From Inonotus obliquus (Eukaryota > Basidiomycota > Agaricomycetes > Hymenochaetales > Hymenochaetaceae): a stretch of 64,000 nucleotides of DNA. Shown in pieces: positions 23,634-35,226 of this stretch. Under the pieces are notes generated by a model that was not told where the DNA came from, searched no databases, and was given only the letters and a program-made list of their open reading frames with translations. Position numbers and translations under genes: made by a program. How positions within the stretch are numbered: position 1 is the stretch's first letter; the number at the start of each line of letters is the position of its first letter. The stretch covers positions 1,736,001-1,800,000 of the forward strand of contig JAJHTX010000009.1 in the NCBI GenBank assembly GCA_032164295.1, read 5' to 3'.

Positions 23634-24229
23634 ATGCCTCAACCATACAAAAGCGTGAAAATCGACATGCGTGAAGAACGACGTAATCCTGGCTATGCTA
23701 TCCCAGAGGTCGACCCAAAGATATTCCTTTCACATCCACTTCCCCCCCTAAAAAACAGAATGAGTGTAGAAAGCCTTGTCGGCTCACTAAAATGCGAAGG
23801 ATTAGTTGGACGCATGGGAAGATGGAAGGGATTTGGAACTACTCGTAGGACATGCAAAAGGCGATCACAGAGAGCCGCTTTTGCACCACTGAAGGATATT
23901 TATGAAAGGGCGACATCCACTGCGTCTGCGAGCATCGGAAACCTTACAAGAATACTTGATATGACAATGGTTCCAATGAAACGCCGGAAATTGGGGAGGA
24001 ATGTGACCCTGCCGTGCGGATATTTTCTGTTGAGGGACAGAATCAACGACAATACAGTCAGGAAAGAGCCGAAGAGTGAAATGTCCTTGTGGTTCGACGT
24101 TGCCCTTATAACAGAATTCGGCCAGACTGACATCGATGGATATTGTGACGACGTAAGTATGGTAGAGTAGTGCATCGTTACTGTGATTAAATGCCCGCCT
24201 GCAGGTCGGTGTTAAAACGATCCGCAATA
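23634..24229 (+). pseudogene. FunK1 type A fragment 1 (exon 1 and start of exon 2)
   Basis: Exon 1 from MPQPYKSVKIDMREERRNPGY to the donor GACGAC|GTAAGT at 24152, then exon 2 from 24205 (VGVKTIRN). Homology to the full genes stops near 24229, so the whole kinase domain is missing. The alignment also suggests the ancestral start codon is lost: the intact paralogue's ATGGCTGCTCG corresponds to ACTACTGCTCG just upstream. The piece begins right after the LINE 3' end, as at 52519. It is nearly identical to 58465-59029. Confidence 0.85.
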
Positions 24230-25302
24230 GCCAGAGATTCCGGGAATTCTCAGGTCATTGTCTCAAGATTTGCAAGATACACTGATGAGGTACCTTTACA
24301 AGGCCATGGTGATGCCTAGCTGGGGAGATAGTAGTTGGAGCGTATTCCTTGCTTGGCATGAAAAGGTGCGCGCCTTAACGTCATTCATTCCTTGAGATGA
24401 TGAAGCTGATATAGTGCTTACGTCTGGGTTTTGTGTCTAGTTGACGGAGCTTGCGGGTATCGGATGCATTGTGCGTGTTATGATGGACAGACGAGCTGTA
24501 TGACATCGGGAGAAAGGCGGATCACATACATTAGCTTACATTGCATATAGTATGCCATAATCAATCTATAGTCATATAAGGGAATTTTCAGACTTCCGAT
24601 CCAGGTAGATAGCCGATCGAAGTCAGTTACTTGCATATAAGGTAGTACAAGGTGAAGACACACCATTCAAGTGGTAAATAATCCTTTTACTTTCGTGTAT
24701 GGACACCCGAATGACGATTGTGTGCTTCTAGGGAAACATCAGTCTGGCTAATCTCATACAAATCAGAATTACGCAGTATTTCGTTATTATTTGCATTGTA
24801 TCTGAGTTTTATTCCGCATGTACTGTCCAATAATCTGCCTATAATTATACAAGCTGAATATTACCTTTGTCTAAACAATGGACGGATTTAATTTGGTATA
24901 TAACAAAACAATATACCTGTCAGCAGTCATTTCCGGATGGTACCATTATTTTACTTGGCGTATATATGCTCACCTTGTCTGTTGGTGCGCATATATCTCA
25001 GAGGAAAGAGGGAATCGCGGTTATATATATAGTGTTGGGTGATATCCTACACTACCCGGGATTCTATTCATCACCAGCACTTGATCTGTTCACAGCTGCT
25101 TCCACGATCAAATCAGTATCAGACGATAAAGAATCACATGTTATCATCGACGAAGTATCTTATTCTCCTTAGCCTTCTCGCCACCAGCGATTCAGCGAAT
25201 AATCATGACGAAGTGATCATATACTCATAATGTTGCATACACTTTTGCCTGAGGGGGTCGGAGATATACAAAACAAGACAGAATATGCCTTCCAACTCAA
25301 CT
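24230..25302. other. Unassigned AT-rich sequence; first part duplicated at 59030-59302
   Basis: 24230-24505 matches 59030-59302 almost base for base, extending the duplicated FunK1 fragment. The remainder is AT-rich and shows no recognisable gene. Confidence 0.5.
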
Positions 25303-26085
25303 TTACGTATCCTTCGTCCTGACAGCACCACGGAGCAGACCCATCTATCAAACATCAAACAAAAAAAGACACCGATCAGATAACTCTCTTCCAGAGAAAA
25401 ACAAAAGAGAGAAAGAATACGCACCCTGCGAGCGGCGATAAGACCGACTTTCTGATCAGGAACAGTGGAACGGGCAATGGTGGAAGCCTTCCCGGTATGC
25501 TGGTAGTTACCACCACCGTGAGGATGATCACCCAAGTTCATGGCAACGTATGAAAGGTGTACTTGCAACGCTTAGCCTTGTATTTGTGGTAAGCACGACC
25601 TGCCTTATGGAGAGGCTTGTTAATATGTCCACCTCCAGCAACAATACCAACAGTCGCACAAGCCGAATCAGAAACAGCCTTCTTCGTATCAGATGGGAGA
25701 TTAGTCCTTGTCCTGTTGTCTTCAACCGAATGCCCAAGAATTGCCTGAAGTACGCACAAGAGCTCCACGATCCCCAACCTTCTCCTCGACATTATACGTG
25801 ACCGCCCTTTCTGGGAGTTGAACAAGTGGTATGACGTTGCCAACAGTCAAAGCAGCTTTCTTGCCACAGCAGACGAAAGTACCAGTTTTCCACCTACAGT
25901 AGCGATGAAGGTCTCTTATGAAGCTTGTACCGCTAAGGGTCACGGTAAACGACACGAGCAAGAGGGGCACCACGTCCTGGGTCGTGAATGGTTTCTTTTA
26001 CGAAACCGCGGACGTAGCCCTTGTGTTCCGCAAAATCGAGGTTACGAAGCTTGGCAGGCACTTTACGGTGTGAGTGTGCGCATAC
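25303..26085 (-). pseudogene. Ribosomal protein uL2 (RPL8 type) pseudogene
   Basis: On the minus strand the frames spell, in order: [110 protein letters not shown] and KVGLIAARR, which is the order of cytosolic 60S protein uL2. Several frame changes (near 26070, 25940, 25800 and 25560) break it. A GT-AG intron at 25345-25424 survives; removing it joins AARR to [13 protein letters not shown] and a stop at 25303, matching the family's C-terminus. The kept intron argues for DNA duplication, not retrocopying. The 5' end is missing. Confidence 0.85.
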
Positions 26086-26216
26086 AAGTGAGTGACGTCA
26101 CAATCCAGGCTACATAAACTCGTCTGCCTCCCAGTCAATCAGTCGCGTCGTCTCTCTTTCCCTCACCCTCACCATCTCAGCACACTTGCACCCGCTCACA
26201 GAGTCATCTCTTCTCA

Positions 26217-26277
26217 ACCAAGGCACAGTGATGAGGATTATATTAAGCGACTGAAGAATGCATTTATTCTGTTCTGA
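26217..26277 (+). pseudogene. HMG-box-like scrap
   Basis: The frame reads SDEDYIKRLKNAFILF and then a stop. This resembles the opening of a fungal HMG box (IKRPxNAFILFR), with Pro replaced by Leu and Arg by a stop. It is only about 20 codons long, so chance resemblance is possible. Confidence 0.35.
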
Positions 26278-26336
26278 GTGCCACCTGACACACTCATAGC
26301 TCTTCCTCTTCCTCCCACCATTAACTCTGACCAACT

Positions 26337-27060
26337 ATGACCTCCCGCATCAACATTGTATGCCCGACCGGCGCATCAGCGTACAGTCCTAGTTACAGCC
26401 CTGATACGCATGGATTTAGCAATTCACAAAGCATCGGATTTCGCGCAGCAAACGCGACAGAGTCGGACAACCTCCTGGACAAGTTGTTCGCTTCGAAAAT
26501 CAAGGACTATATTGAAACTTACTTGCGACCTTTGACACCACATTTGCCAGCCGTTGACTGTTTCCTCATTGTCGTCACTTTATTGGAGTACGCGTAGGGA
26601 ATCATGACACAATGGGACGACCCCTTGTGGTACTTGCAGAGGTTTGAATTGTTTAGGTGACCTAGAAGTGCTTTACTCACATACTCTGTTACCGTGTACT
26701 AGGCAACAAAAGTTCCCCTGGGATTTTCACATATGTTCCTACTGCTCAACGTCATTGTGAGTCTTGTTCAGTTCTTGCGAAGCGAACAGTGTTACTTGGC
26801 TTTTGGTCGCTGAGCTGTCGAACCCTGCTATATGTCCTATGCGTCAACAGTACCACTTACTTATCCCTCTCCTTTAGGTCATGACCATCGCATCTGGTGC
26901 GGTGATCACCAAGCGACACACTGAATACGCCGTTATGGGCCTCTTGGGTGTTGTTGTTATTCGAGGTTTCGGCTACAGCCTCATCTTCGACCTAACGTTC
27001 TTCCTACGGAACCTATCTTTCATTGGCAGCTTGTTTATGGTCTTAAGTGCAGCTGATTGA
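26337..27060 (+). pseudogene. SURF4/Erv29-family cargo receptor pseudogene
   Basis: Exon-like blocks encode a SURF4-type membrane cargo receptor of the early secretory pathway: LFASKIKDYIETYLRPL and VVTLLEYA (first membrane region), then after a TAG (26595) GIMTQWDDPLWYLQRF to 26656; LGFSHMFLLLNVI (26703-26755); and from 26878 TKRHTEYAVMGLLGVVVI and GFGYSLIFDLTFFLRNLSFIG, ending in TGA at 27058. The introns have GT and AG ends, but the first junction does not keep frame. The final third of the family's usual length, with the last membrane segments, is missing. This is a broken duplicate of a housekeeping gene beside the uL2 pseudogene. Confidence 0.8.
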
Positions 27061-27260
27061 TGATTACCCTTATTTGCGTCGCTTGTACTCCGGAGTTCCA
27101 GTTTTTGCGGTGTCATTGGTTCTATAGAGAGCAATCACGGTTCTCTCCTTAACCGTCGCATGTTCGAACGAAAGGTGGAACAGGTTGGCGTTCTTAACTA
27201 TCTGAAAGGATTGTGCTGAAATTTTGATTCGATTAGGAACGCCGATTGAAACTACCCCGG

Positions 27261-29627
27261 ATGGGACCGGTTAATTTCACTAGCCGGAGACGATCAGGAT
27301 CGACAGCGAGAAGCGAAGAACACGCACGGTTAATACAATCCGAAGCCGACGATCAAGAAGCATCGGCTAGCAACGCTAATCCCGACGATCACACTAAACC
27401 TTCGCAAACGATGCAGCACGCACAGCAACCTCCAACGGCTTGCTATAAATGCAGAAGAGTGCGACAGATCATTGAAGACCTACACAAGATAATACTACGG
27501 GAGGCAACGGGCATGTTGACATATCATGTGTCCAGCGAACGAGCAACAGCTTATCGAGAATACCACAATCCCCCGGAGGTCGTTCGAAATCGCACGAGGT
27601 CAACAATAGCAATGGATACGGCAATAGTGTTAGAAAACGCTCGCCCTAATGGGACTATACAGTAACCACAGTAGGACGGTCCGCAGTGTTACGGGTTCGG
27701 CGATGCTTTTCTAAGAGTTTCCGGAGCCTACTCGGTTTTCACAAGCAGGGCAGATTCCCAAGTATACTAAGCGTTGCCTCGGACGCTCTCGTTTATCTGA
27801 TCAAGTCGGGCCTTAACCTCGTTGACAGGCTAGTAGGACAAGTACCCGGCTGAGGTTCCGGTAGGTTGCCGTTCGCAAGCTTCTCTAGTCGGTGGACGAC
27901 TAATCAATCGTTCCACGCCGTAGAGTAAGAGAGGTTAAGCAGATTAGGTGGTCTTCAGATTAGAAGCTAGATGCCTAAGAGGACTCGATGTACAAGACGA
28001 TCGAAAGAAAGATAGGGAGCTACGGTCTAAGTCTACAACTATTTATACCTTTTCCTCATGTTGTGGACGGACCACTTCCTACGCTCCGTAGTTCCTACTC
28101 TCGATCTGATTCGTTGTTCTAGCTTCCAAACTCGTCTGGTAATTCCATTGTTCTGCTGCGGATTGACTCATCGACTGCGCCCTGTGCAGGATGATGACTC
28201 GGCGTTGACTCATCTTGACTTGAACTGAATTGAAACCTATGCTCGGGGTCGGCCTTGTGCTGCGCCCTGTGCATAGAGTGAGTCAGTGAGTGAGTCATTG
28301 AATGCGTGTTCGTATGCCATTGGTTTTGCATGGCTGCGCCGTAGTTAGAGTTCGCTCGTCCGCAGTTGCTCGTGCGTTTAAGGAATTCCGTCGGGGTTCC
28401 GTTGTATAGCATCTGGGGCTATGAAGGCTGTGATTTGCTTGTCGCCTCAGGACTCTTGTTCGGGGCCGTCAGGTGTGATTCGACATCGGATATCGTCGTG
28501 GGGAAACCAAGGTGGTTTAACGTATGTACCTATGGCGATGAGTAGTCGTACGCTTCGTCGAGTATCGTTCGAAGGTATTCTCCAGCCTAGGTATAGGTCT
28601 CCTTGTAGTCGAATAGCTTTGCAGTATGCCCATAGTTCCCTGAGTGTGTTTGCAACCCATGCCGCTGTTATCGGTGAGCGGCGGTTCGTAACATAGTCTG
28701 CACTGATCTCCACGAATGTGCTTGGGCACTCGAGTGCTAATATGTCGTGGATTCCTACTATTGTCCAGTGCGTCTTTGGTTGCATGCCTATTGCCGTATC
28801 CATTGCTATTGTTGACCTCGTGCGATTTCGAACGACCTCCGGGGGATTGTGGTATTCTCGATAAGCTGTTGCTCGTTCGCTGGACACATGATATGTCAAC
28901 ATGCCCGTTGCCTCCCGTAGTATTATCTTGTGTAGGTCTTCGATGATCTGTCGCACTCTTCTGCATTTATAGCAAGCCGTTGGAGGTTGCTGTGCGTGCT
29001 GCATCGTTTGCGAAGGTTTAGTGTGATCGTCGGGATTAGCGTTGCTAGCCGATGCTTCTTGATCGTCGGCTTCGGATTGTATTAACCGTGCGTGTTCTTC
29101 GCTTCTCGCTGTCGATCCTGATCGTCTCCGGCTAGTGAAATTAACCGGTCCCATCCGGGGTAGTTTCGATCGGCGTTCCTAATCGAATCAAAATTTCAGC
29201 ACAATCCTTTCAAATAGGCATGCAACCAAAGACGCACTGGACAATAGTAGGAATCCACGACATATTAGCACTCGAGTGCCCAAGCACATTCGTGGAGATC
29301 AGTGCAGACTATGTTACGAACCGCCGCTCACCGATAACAGCGGCATGGGTTGCAAACACACTCAGGGAACTATGGGCATACTGCAAAGCTATTCGACTAC
29401 AAGGAGACCTATACCTAGGCTGGAGAATACCTTCGAACGATACTCGACGAAGCGTACGACTACTCATCGCCATAGGTACATACGTTAAACCACCTTGGTT
29501 TCCCCACGACGATATCCGATGTCGAATCACACCTGACGGCCCCGAACAAGAGTCCCGAGGCGACAAGCAAATCACAGCCTTCATAGCCCCAGATGCTATA
29601 CAACGGAACCCCGACGGAATTCCTTAA
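27261..29627 (+). CDS. Element family 2 ORF, outer copy (interrupted by insertion)
   Basis: A frame of about 258 residues starts at ATG 27261 (MGPVNFTSRRRSG). It is cut at 27627 by the inverted copy and resumes at 29218 (MQPKTHWTIVGIHD), ending TAA 29625-29627. No family was recognised. Visible features are a basic N-terminus, a Glu/Asp-rich stretch, one CYKC pair and a second half rich in Trp and Arg (ELWAYCKAIRLQGD). Removing the insert and one AATAG restores the frame exactly. The frame lies upstream of the element's TATA box, so it would sit in U3 if this is an LTR. Confidence 0.5.
27628..29212 (-). mobile_element. TG...CA element family 2, inner inverted copy
   Basis: A 1585 bp copy in reverse orientation inside the outer copy's ORF, flanked by AATAG duplications (27623-27627, 29213-29217). 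On the plus strand it reads TGTTAGAAAACG to ATCCTTTCA. It differs from the outer copy at only a few sites (for example ATCGAA versus ATTGAA near the start), so both insertions are recent. The arrangement creates large inverted repeats flanking a short centre. Confidence 0.8.
28447..29154 (-). CDS. Element family 2 ORF, inner copy (TGA-truncated)
   Basis: A 235-residue frame identical in content to the outer copy's ORF, from ATG 29154. It stops at 28447 with a TGA where the outer copy has CGA (CCGAACAAGAGTCC then TGA versus CGA), losing about 23 residues. Function unknown. Confidence 0.5.
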   Translation of the reverse strand: MGPVNFTSRRRSGSTARSEEHARLIQSEADDQEASASNANPDDHTKPSQTMQHAQQPPTACYKCRRVRQIIEDLHKIILREATGMLTYHVSSERATAYREYHNPPEVVRNRTRSTIAMDTAIGMQPKTHWTIVGIHDILALECPSTFVEISADYVTNRRSPITAAWVANTLRELWAYCKAIRLQGDLYLGWRIPSNDTRRSVRLLIAIGTYVKPPWFPHDDIRCRITPDGPEQES

Positions 29628-30382
29628 ACGCACGAGCAACTGCGGACGAGCGAACTCTAACTACGGCGCAGCCATGCAAAACCAATGGCATACGAACACG
29701 CATTCAATGACTCACTCACTGACTCACTCTATGCACAGGGCGCAGCACAAGGCCGACCCCGAGCATAGGTTTCAATTCAGTTCAAGTCAAGATGAGTCAA
29801 CGCCGAGTCATCATCCTGCACAGGGCGCAGTCGATGAGTCAATCCGCAGCAGAACAATGGAATTACCAGACGAGTTTGGAAGCTAGAACAACGAATCAGA
29901 TCGAGAGTAGGAACTACGGAGCGTAGGAAGTGGTCCGTCCACAACATGAGGAAAAGGTATAAATAGTTGTAGACTTAGACCGTAGCTCCCTATCTTTCTT
30001 TCGATCGTCTTGTACATCGAGTCCTCTTAGGCATCTAGCTTCTAATCTGAAGACCACCTAATCTGCTTAACCTCTCTTACTCTACGGCGTGGAACGATTG
30101 ATTAGTCGTCCACCGACTAGAGAAGCTTGCGAACGGCAACCTACCGGAGCCTCAGCCGGGTACTTGTCCTACTAGCCTGTCAACGAGGTTAAGGCCCGAC
30201 TTGATCAGATAAACGAGAGCGTCCGAGGCAACGCTTAGTATACTTGGGAATCTGCCCTGCTTGTGAAAACCGAGTAGGCTCCGGAAACTCTTAGAAAAGC
30301 ATCGCCGAACCCGTAACACTGCGGACCGTCCTACTGTGGTTACTGTATAGTCCCATTAGGGCGAGCGTTTTCTAACACTATC

Positions 30383-31283
30383 GTCTATATATACCGCTTT
30401 TATGCTGATGGATTCTGCGCCCCATAGATGAGTGATCTCAGTTGCTGTGGTCTACCACTGAACAGCCTGCATACCTCACTATGCCAAATCGTGCTGAATA
30501 TCTCGTCCGCTGTCGGTGAAGCTCACCATCAGATCAAAACACTGGATCACCGTCCATCAATGTCACTAGCTAACTTTGACAAGTGAGCTCTTTATATTGG
30601 TCTACAAATTCACTCATTGACACCATCCCAGGGATCCTGAAACTGCATATACCTTGCTCATTGTTCCATTGAATCGCTAATGTTATACCAAATTTTAGTG
30701 TATTAGTAGACCGTATCACCGGAATGACAATATAATCCATTATTACCGCTACTTTCGCCTGATAAAGTGCATTATATATTTTACAAGAAGACCTGACTGA
30801 CAGACCCTTGTACCGCTTTTACCACATTATAAGCAACCAAAAGCATGACCGAAATCGATCAGCATTTCACTACCTTTTCCGCAAAGGAGATCCTATGTAG
30901 TAACTTGTGGATACAAACCAGCATGCACAAGAATCATCAAGCCTTTGTAAATTCGACAAGGTATTTATTATCTTCTCAAGTACTAGAATATTTCTTTCGC
31001 CTTATGGTGGATTATTACACCTTATCCGCCAACCGAGATCCATTATACATGCTTGTATTGATTTTACTCTTTTGGCTCTTTTACAACCATATATGCCAAT
31101 GTAAGCGAACTGACTTTCTCCCGATGACCGAAAGCAGGGAGAAGTCTTCTACTAGTGGCTGTTGTCACGAATCACATGATGTGACACACCGTCCCGTTCC
31201 TAGCTGCACAATGACCGCACGTCGTTCTCATCCGTCATTATAAGAACTCGACTTGCTTTCCTGCCTGCAACTTTACAAACACC
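30383..31283. other. Intergenic region and FunK1 A2 promoter
   Basis: No gene was recognised. A TCACATGATGTGACA block at 31172 is about 110 bp before the next start codon and resembles the LINE and FunK1 A1 upstream blocks. Confidence 0.5.
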
Positions 31284-33931
31284 ATGGCTGCTCGTAGAGC
31301 AAAGCACACCGGAAATGTTCCCTCAAAGCCCTACTGCTTCACGCCTCAACCCAGCGAAAGCGTGAAAATCGACATGCGCGAAGAACGTCGTAATCCTGGC
31401 TATGCTATCCCAGAGGTCGACCCAAATACGTTTCTCCAACATCTACTCCCCCCATTAAAAAACGGAACGAAGGTGGAAAGCCTCGTCGCGTCACTACAAC
31501 ACAAAGGAATCGTTGGCCGCATGGGCAGATGGAAGGGATTTGGGATAACTCATAGGAGACGCACAAAGAGATCGCGGAAGGCCGCATTCGCACCTCTGCT
31601 GGATATCTTTGAGAAGGTGACGTCCATAGCTTCCGAGAATGTTTCGAACCTCGCAAGAACACTTGATTTGGAAATGGTGCCAATGCGACGGCGAAAATCG
31701 AGGAGAAAGGTGACTCTGCCGAGTGGATACTTTCTGCTGAGGGACAGAAGTGACGACTATATGGGCAGGCAGAAGATGAAGAGTAAAGCATCCTCTTGGT
31801 TCGACGTTGCCCTTATATCCGAGTTCGGCGAGAGTGATGTCGATGGTTATTGCGAAGACGTAAGTGTCTTATAGTAGTGCATCCTTGTTGTGACTACATG
31901 CTTGTCTGCAGATTGGCGTCAAAACGATTTGCAACATCCAGAAGATTCTATCCCGGGATCCTCGCAGGCGGTTTGCATTTGGGATCTCTGTACAAGATAG
32001 AAGTATGCGACTGTGGCTCGGCACTCACGGGACGCCCATCGTCAGCGAGGCCTTCGATTTCACAAAGGTGAGCAGTTCCCCTTCAGCCTGACATGGAGGC
32101 GAGGTAGCTAACCCATCTGGGTAGGAGATTCACTTACTGACACACGTGTTCCTCTCATTGGCATTCGCATCGAAGGAGGAGCTAGGCTGGGATCCGACTA
32201 TTAGGGACGTCACGCTGGACGACGGCAATCGAGCATACCACATCGACGTCGGGGATGAAACATATGAGACGGTGCAGGTGCTGGCTGACAATGCTGACAT
32301 GCTGGATAGCCCTGCGACGAGGGTATGGAAAGTGAAGCAATCAAACTCGGACTCAGAGGAATCCTACGTCTTGAAGGACGTCTGGATCGATGACGGAGAG
32401 CCTCTCGAACATGGTATCTATGAGGAGATGATGAGCGACATCGAGAAGAAGTACGGTCCTGACATCCGGAATGAGGTGGCCTCACACCTTCTCACACCCG
32501 CGGCTCACTGTCTCGTCCCGATGGAAGGTGAAGAGGACCACACGACTAAGGTCATCATGCGAGGATATTCTCCATCGTTCAGAAAGTACATCAAGGTGAA
32601 AGTCAATGAGCCAATCCACTCCGACGATGAGGGATCCGAAGTTCCCTCTTCGACTCATATTCGACTTCAACACTCGCAAAGAGGCACCCTGAAATCACCG
32701 CTTCCCTGGTACAATCCTACAAGAAGGGTCCATCGCCAGAGACACTACCGTGTTGTGTTCAAAGAGATGGCACGACCACTTATTCGCGTGAGGAATCTGG
32801 GTGATATCTTCTTGGTGTTGAGCGACTGCGCAAAAGGTTCGTCCCCTGTTCTTTCAATAGACAAGTACCTGATTATGGAATAGTGTTGAAATGGATCCAT
32901 GGAAGCGGCTGGGTACATCGCGATCTGAGTATCAATAACCTATACCTTTTCGAAGGGCGAGGGTTGATCGGTGATTTAGAGTACGCAAAACGCAGGAACT
33001 CTGAAGTTGAACGGGAGCGGATGGCAGTGAGTGATTTGACCCATTGTGTGTATTTTCGCTGACTTTGATGTAGGGGACACCTGAGTTCATGGCTGTTGAG
33101 GCCTTGAATCGCGATTATATTTACACATCACCACCAAGCGAAGAGCAATGGGAAGCCCAGCAGCGAGCTGAACAACAGGCTTTTCTTGAAGGCGGATGGG
33201 AAAAGGTTAATTTGATAGAAGAAGCATGGTCCCCACCCACTTTCTTTCATAACGACATCCACGACCTCGAATCGCTGTGGTGGATCGCCATTTGGGTTCT
33301 TTTCTCATATGATGTTGTCAATGGCGCAGTTGTAGCTGATCTGTCCCCGGAAAAAGACTCCCGACGAACGAGCGCTCTTGACGAACTATTTTCAGGGAGC
33401 AGCGAAACGAAAAGTCGCAGATCGTTCCTTTTTTACGGACGTGTCTTCAACTCCCAGGTCGCTTCGATTCCAGACTGCCTTGAAAATATACGTGAACCAC
33501 TTGACACTCTTCGCATGTCACTCGTCAACAAGGCCATTGCGTTCGAGGCTGAGTTTTCCAAAGTTCGCCTGGATATTTTTGAAGGGATGCATGATGAATT
33601 TCGTACGCTTCTTGGAAGATGCCAGGAACATGGGCGGGATTTCACACTTGTGCCGTACGGAGCTGGCCGACATCTCGAACTGTCAAGGGTCGCTAACGCA
33701 TCCCAGGCAGCTCCGGATATTCCTTCTCAAACAATGGGAGAGCACACCCTGGTTGAGAAATCAGTATCTCTTCCAATGAAAGAAATTGTTAACCGGGACG
33801 AAAGCAGCGGTGTAGTTGTGCCGTCCGGATTCCCGATAAGGAAGGGAAAGCGGAAACGGGAGGATAGCGATGACACTTTGGCGGATATGCGTCCGCTCCA
33901 AGTACCAAGATATCAACTCGAAGTTTGCTGA
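31284..33931 (+). CDS. FunK1-type protein kinase, type A copy 2
   Basis: Predicted FunK1 kinase of about 814 residues, closely similar to the gene at 477. Exons: 31284-31859, 31912-32067, 32125-32836, 32884-33026, 33074-33931, all joined by short GT-AG introns with the same phases. Landmarks: YVLKD lysine (about K328), HRDLSINN (H493-D495), GDLEYAK (D512), GTPEFMAVE, HNDIHDLESLWW. The start MAARRAKHTG aligns with MTASRREKRTG of copy 1. The basic tail RKGKRKRED is kept. Exons 2 and 4 are almost identical to copy 1, while exon 5 diverges more. A type B gene follows 1.3 kb downstream, as in the first cassette. I see no disabling mutation. Confidence 0.85.
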
Positions 33932-35226
33932 ACGTTGCCAAAATAACCTTTTTTCCCTTGTAGTAGTAGTTTTTCGCGTGTAAATTGCTTGAGACATTAT
34001 GATCGTGTACTCCTGAGTTTATGCCACAGAATGTCTGGCGATGTTTCTGTTTTCATTGATTCCACCAGTTATTTGCAGCGCAAGAGCTAGTCATCTGAGG
34101 GTGTGCTATCATCATACAAACTACATGTCGTACTCATACCCGCGGCGAGAGGTGGTCCCCCAACTTCCCAAGTCTTCGTCACCCCGGACTTTGGAAGTTG
34201 ATCAACAACTGTCCCGACTGAGTGTTGCACCACTTCTGACCTATGTTGCCTGTTGATTTGGATACTAAAAGGTGTAAGAAGCTTTACGGCCCTTTCTTGT
34301 TGTTTCTTGATGTACATAGAAGGAGAAATGTCGATCGACGAGCTTGCCTACCTTAGAAGGTACGAGAATCATCTTCCATATATGGAAGCGACGAAGGCTG
34401 TGTTTCGGCGATATCCGATGGTTGCGAGAGGATTATCGACATCATGTATTGGAGGCTGGTAACTGCCGCAAGTGAGTTCTATATCATAGTGGTCTGTTGT
34501 TGACTTAATGTTAATGTCGAAGGTCGTATGGACAGGCCTAGGATGTGAGAAAGCTGAACCATGCGATGCTGCTTCACACTGGCGGACGATGTTGTAGTTC
34601 CTATCAAATTGCTTCTGGGCGAGGTAAGCCTAATCGAATTCTCGCACCTTGAACTATGGTTAACTACCAAGTTCCATTCCTAAGAGTGGGGCATGTTCTT
34701 CGCATGCAGTTTTGGTTTGTGCCAACCCAAGCAGTAGAGCCTGAGAATGCTTCGGGACCATTGGATGAAGCCATCAGGATGGGCAGCAAGTAGTTAGCTC
34801 ATGATTACTTTCTACAGCCAAAGTGATATATCTTCCCCTGCTTTTGATCTTATAGGGTGACACTTCCTCGCCTTCCGCCTTTCCGGTGACTGTTTTGTCC
34901 AACACATGACGTGTCGATGTGCTAATAGTGCTATTAGGAAGTTAGGATACCATACCCTCACCTTACCCCAGACGACGTGGAAAGATGATATTGACGGAAC
35001 CAGTACATCGGACAAGTGTGCTTTACAGGTAGGTGTGGCTTCATAGCTTGAGTTAGATCTAACCTAAAGAACGTGATACGCATTTTCTGGGCTGTGGCCG
35101 GATGTCCCACTCTTCAAGCCACGCTACTGTACTTCAGACTATGCAGCCACACATTCCACGCTTGCCTCTTGTCTTCTCTCCATCGTGCTTGAAAGAACCT
35201 GCCCAGATAGCTACGGGATTTTGGTT
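33932..35226. other. Intergenic region between FunK1 A2 and B2
   Basis: No gene was recognised. The first 200 bases are the type A 3' flank, which recurs after the type B gene at 38155-38400. The last 150 bases match the promoter of type B copy 1. From about 34617 there is weak similarity to 3456 onwards. Confidence 0.55.

Larger units (their letters stand above)
27203..30377 (+). mobile_element. TG...CA element family 2, outer copy, split by an inverted second copy
   Basis: The outer copy starts TGAAAGGATTGTG (27203) and ends TTTTCTAACA (30377), flanked by the 5 bp duplication CTATC (27198-27202, 30378-30382). Without the insert it is about 1586 bp. The ends and 5 bp duplication fit a solo LTR. 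It carries a 258-codon frame in its first 900 bases and a TATAAATA box near 29958, about 1.17 kb in. A non-autonomous element that merely looks like an LTR is the alternative. Confidence 0.75.

Noticed and set aside
24867..25172. Open frame in the AT-rich region after the FunK1 fragment
   Set aside because: It begins at a non-ATG codon, has no recognisable domain, and lies in AT-rich sequence where chance frames are common.
27246..29627. Two separate genes on opposite strands in element family 2
   Set aside because: The plus-strand halves and the minus-strand frame are copies of one ORF, explained by a nested inverted insertion with its own AATAG duplication.
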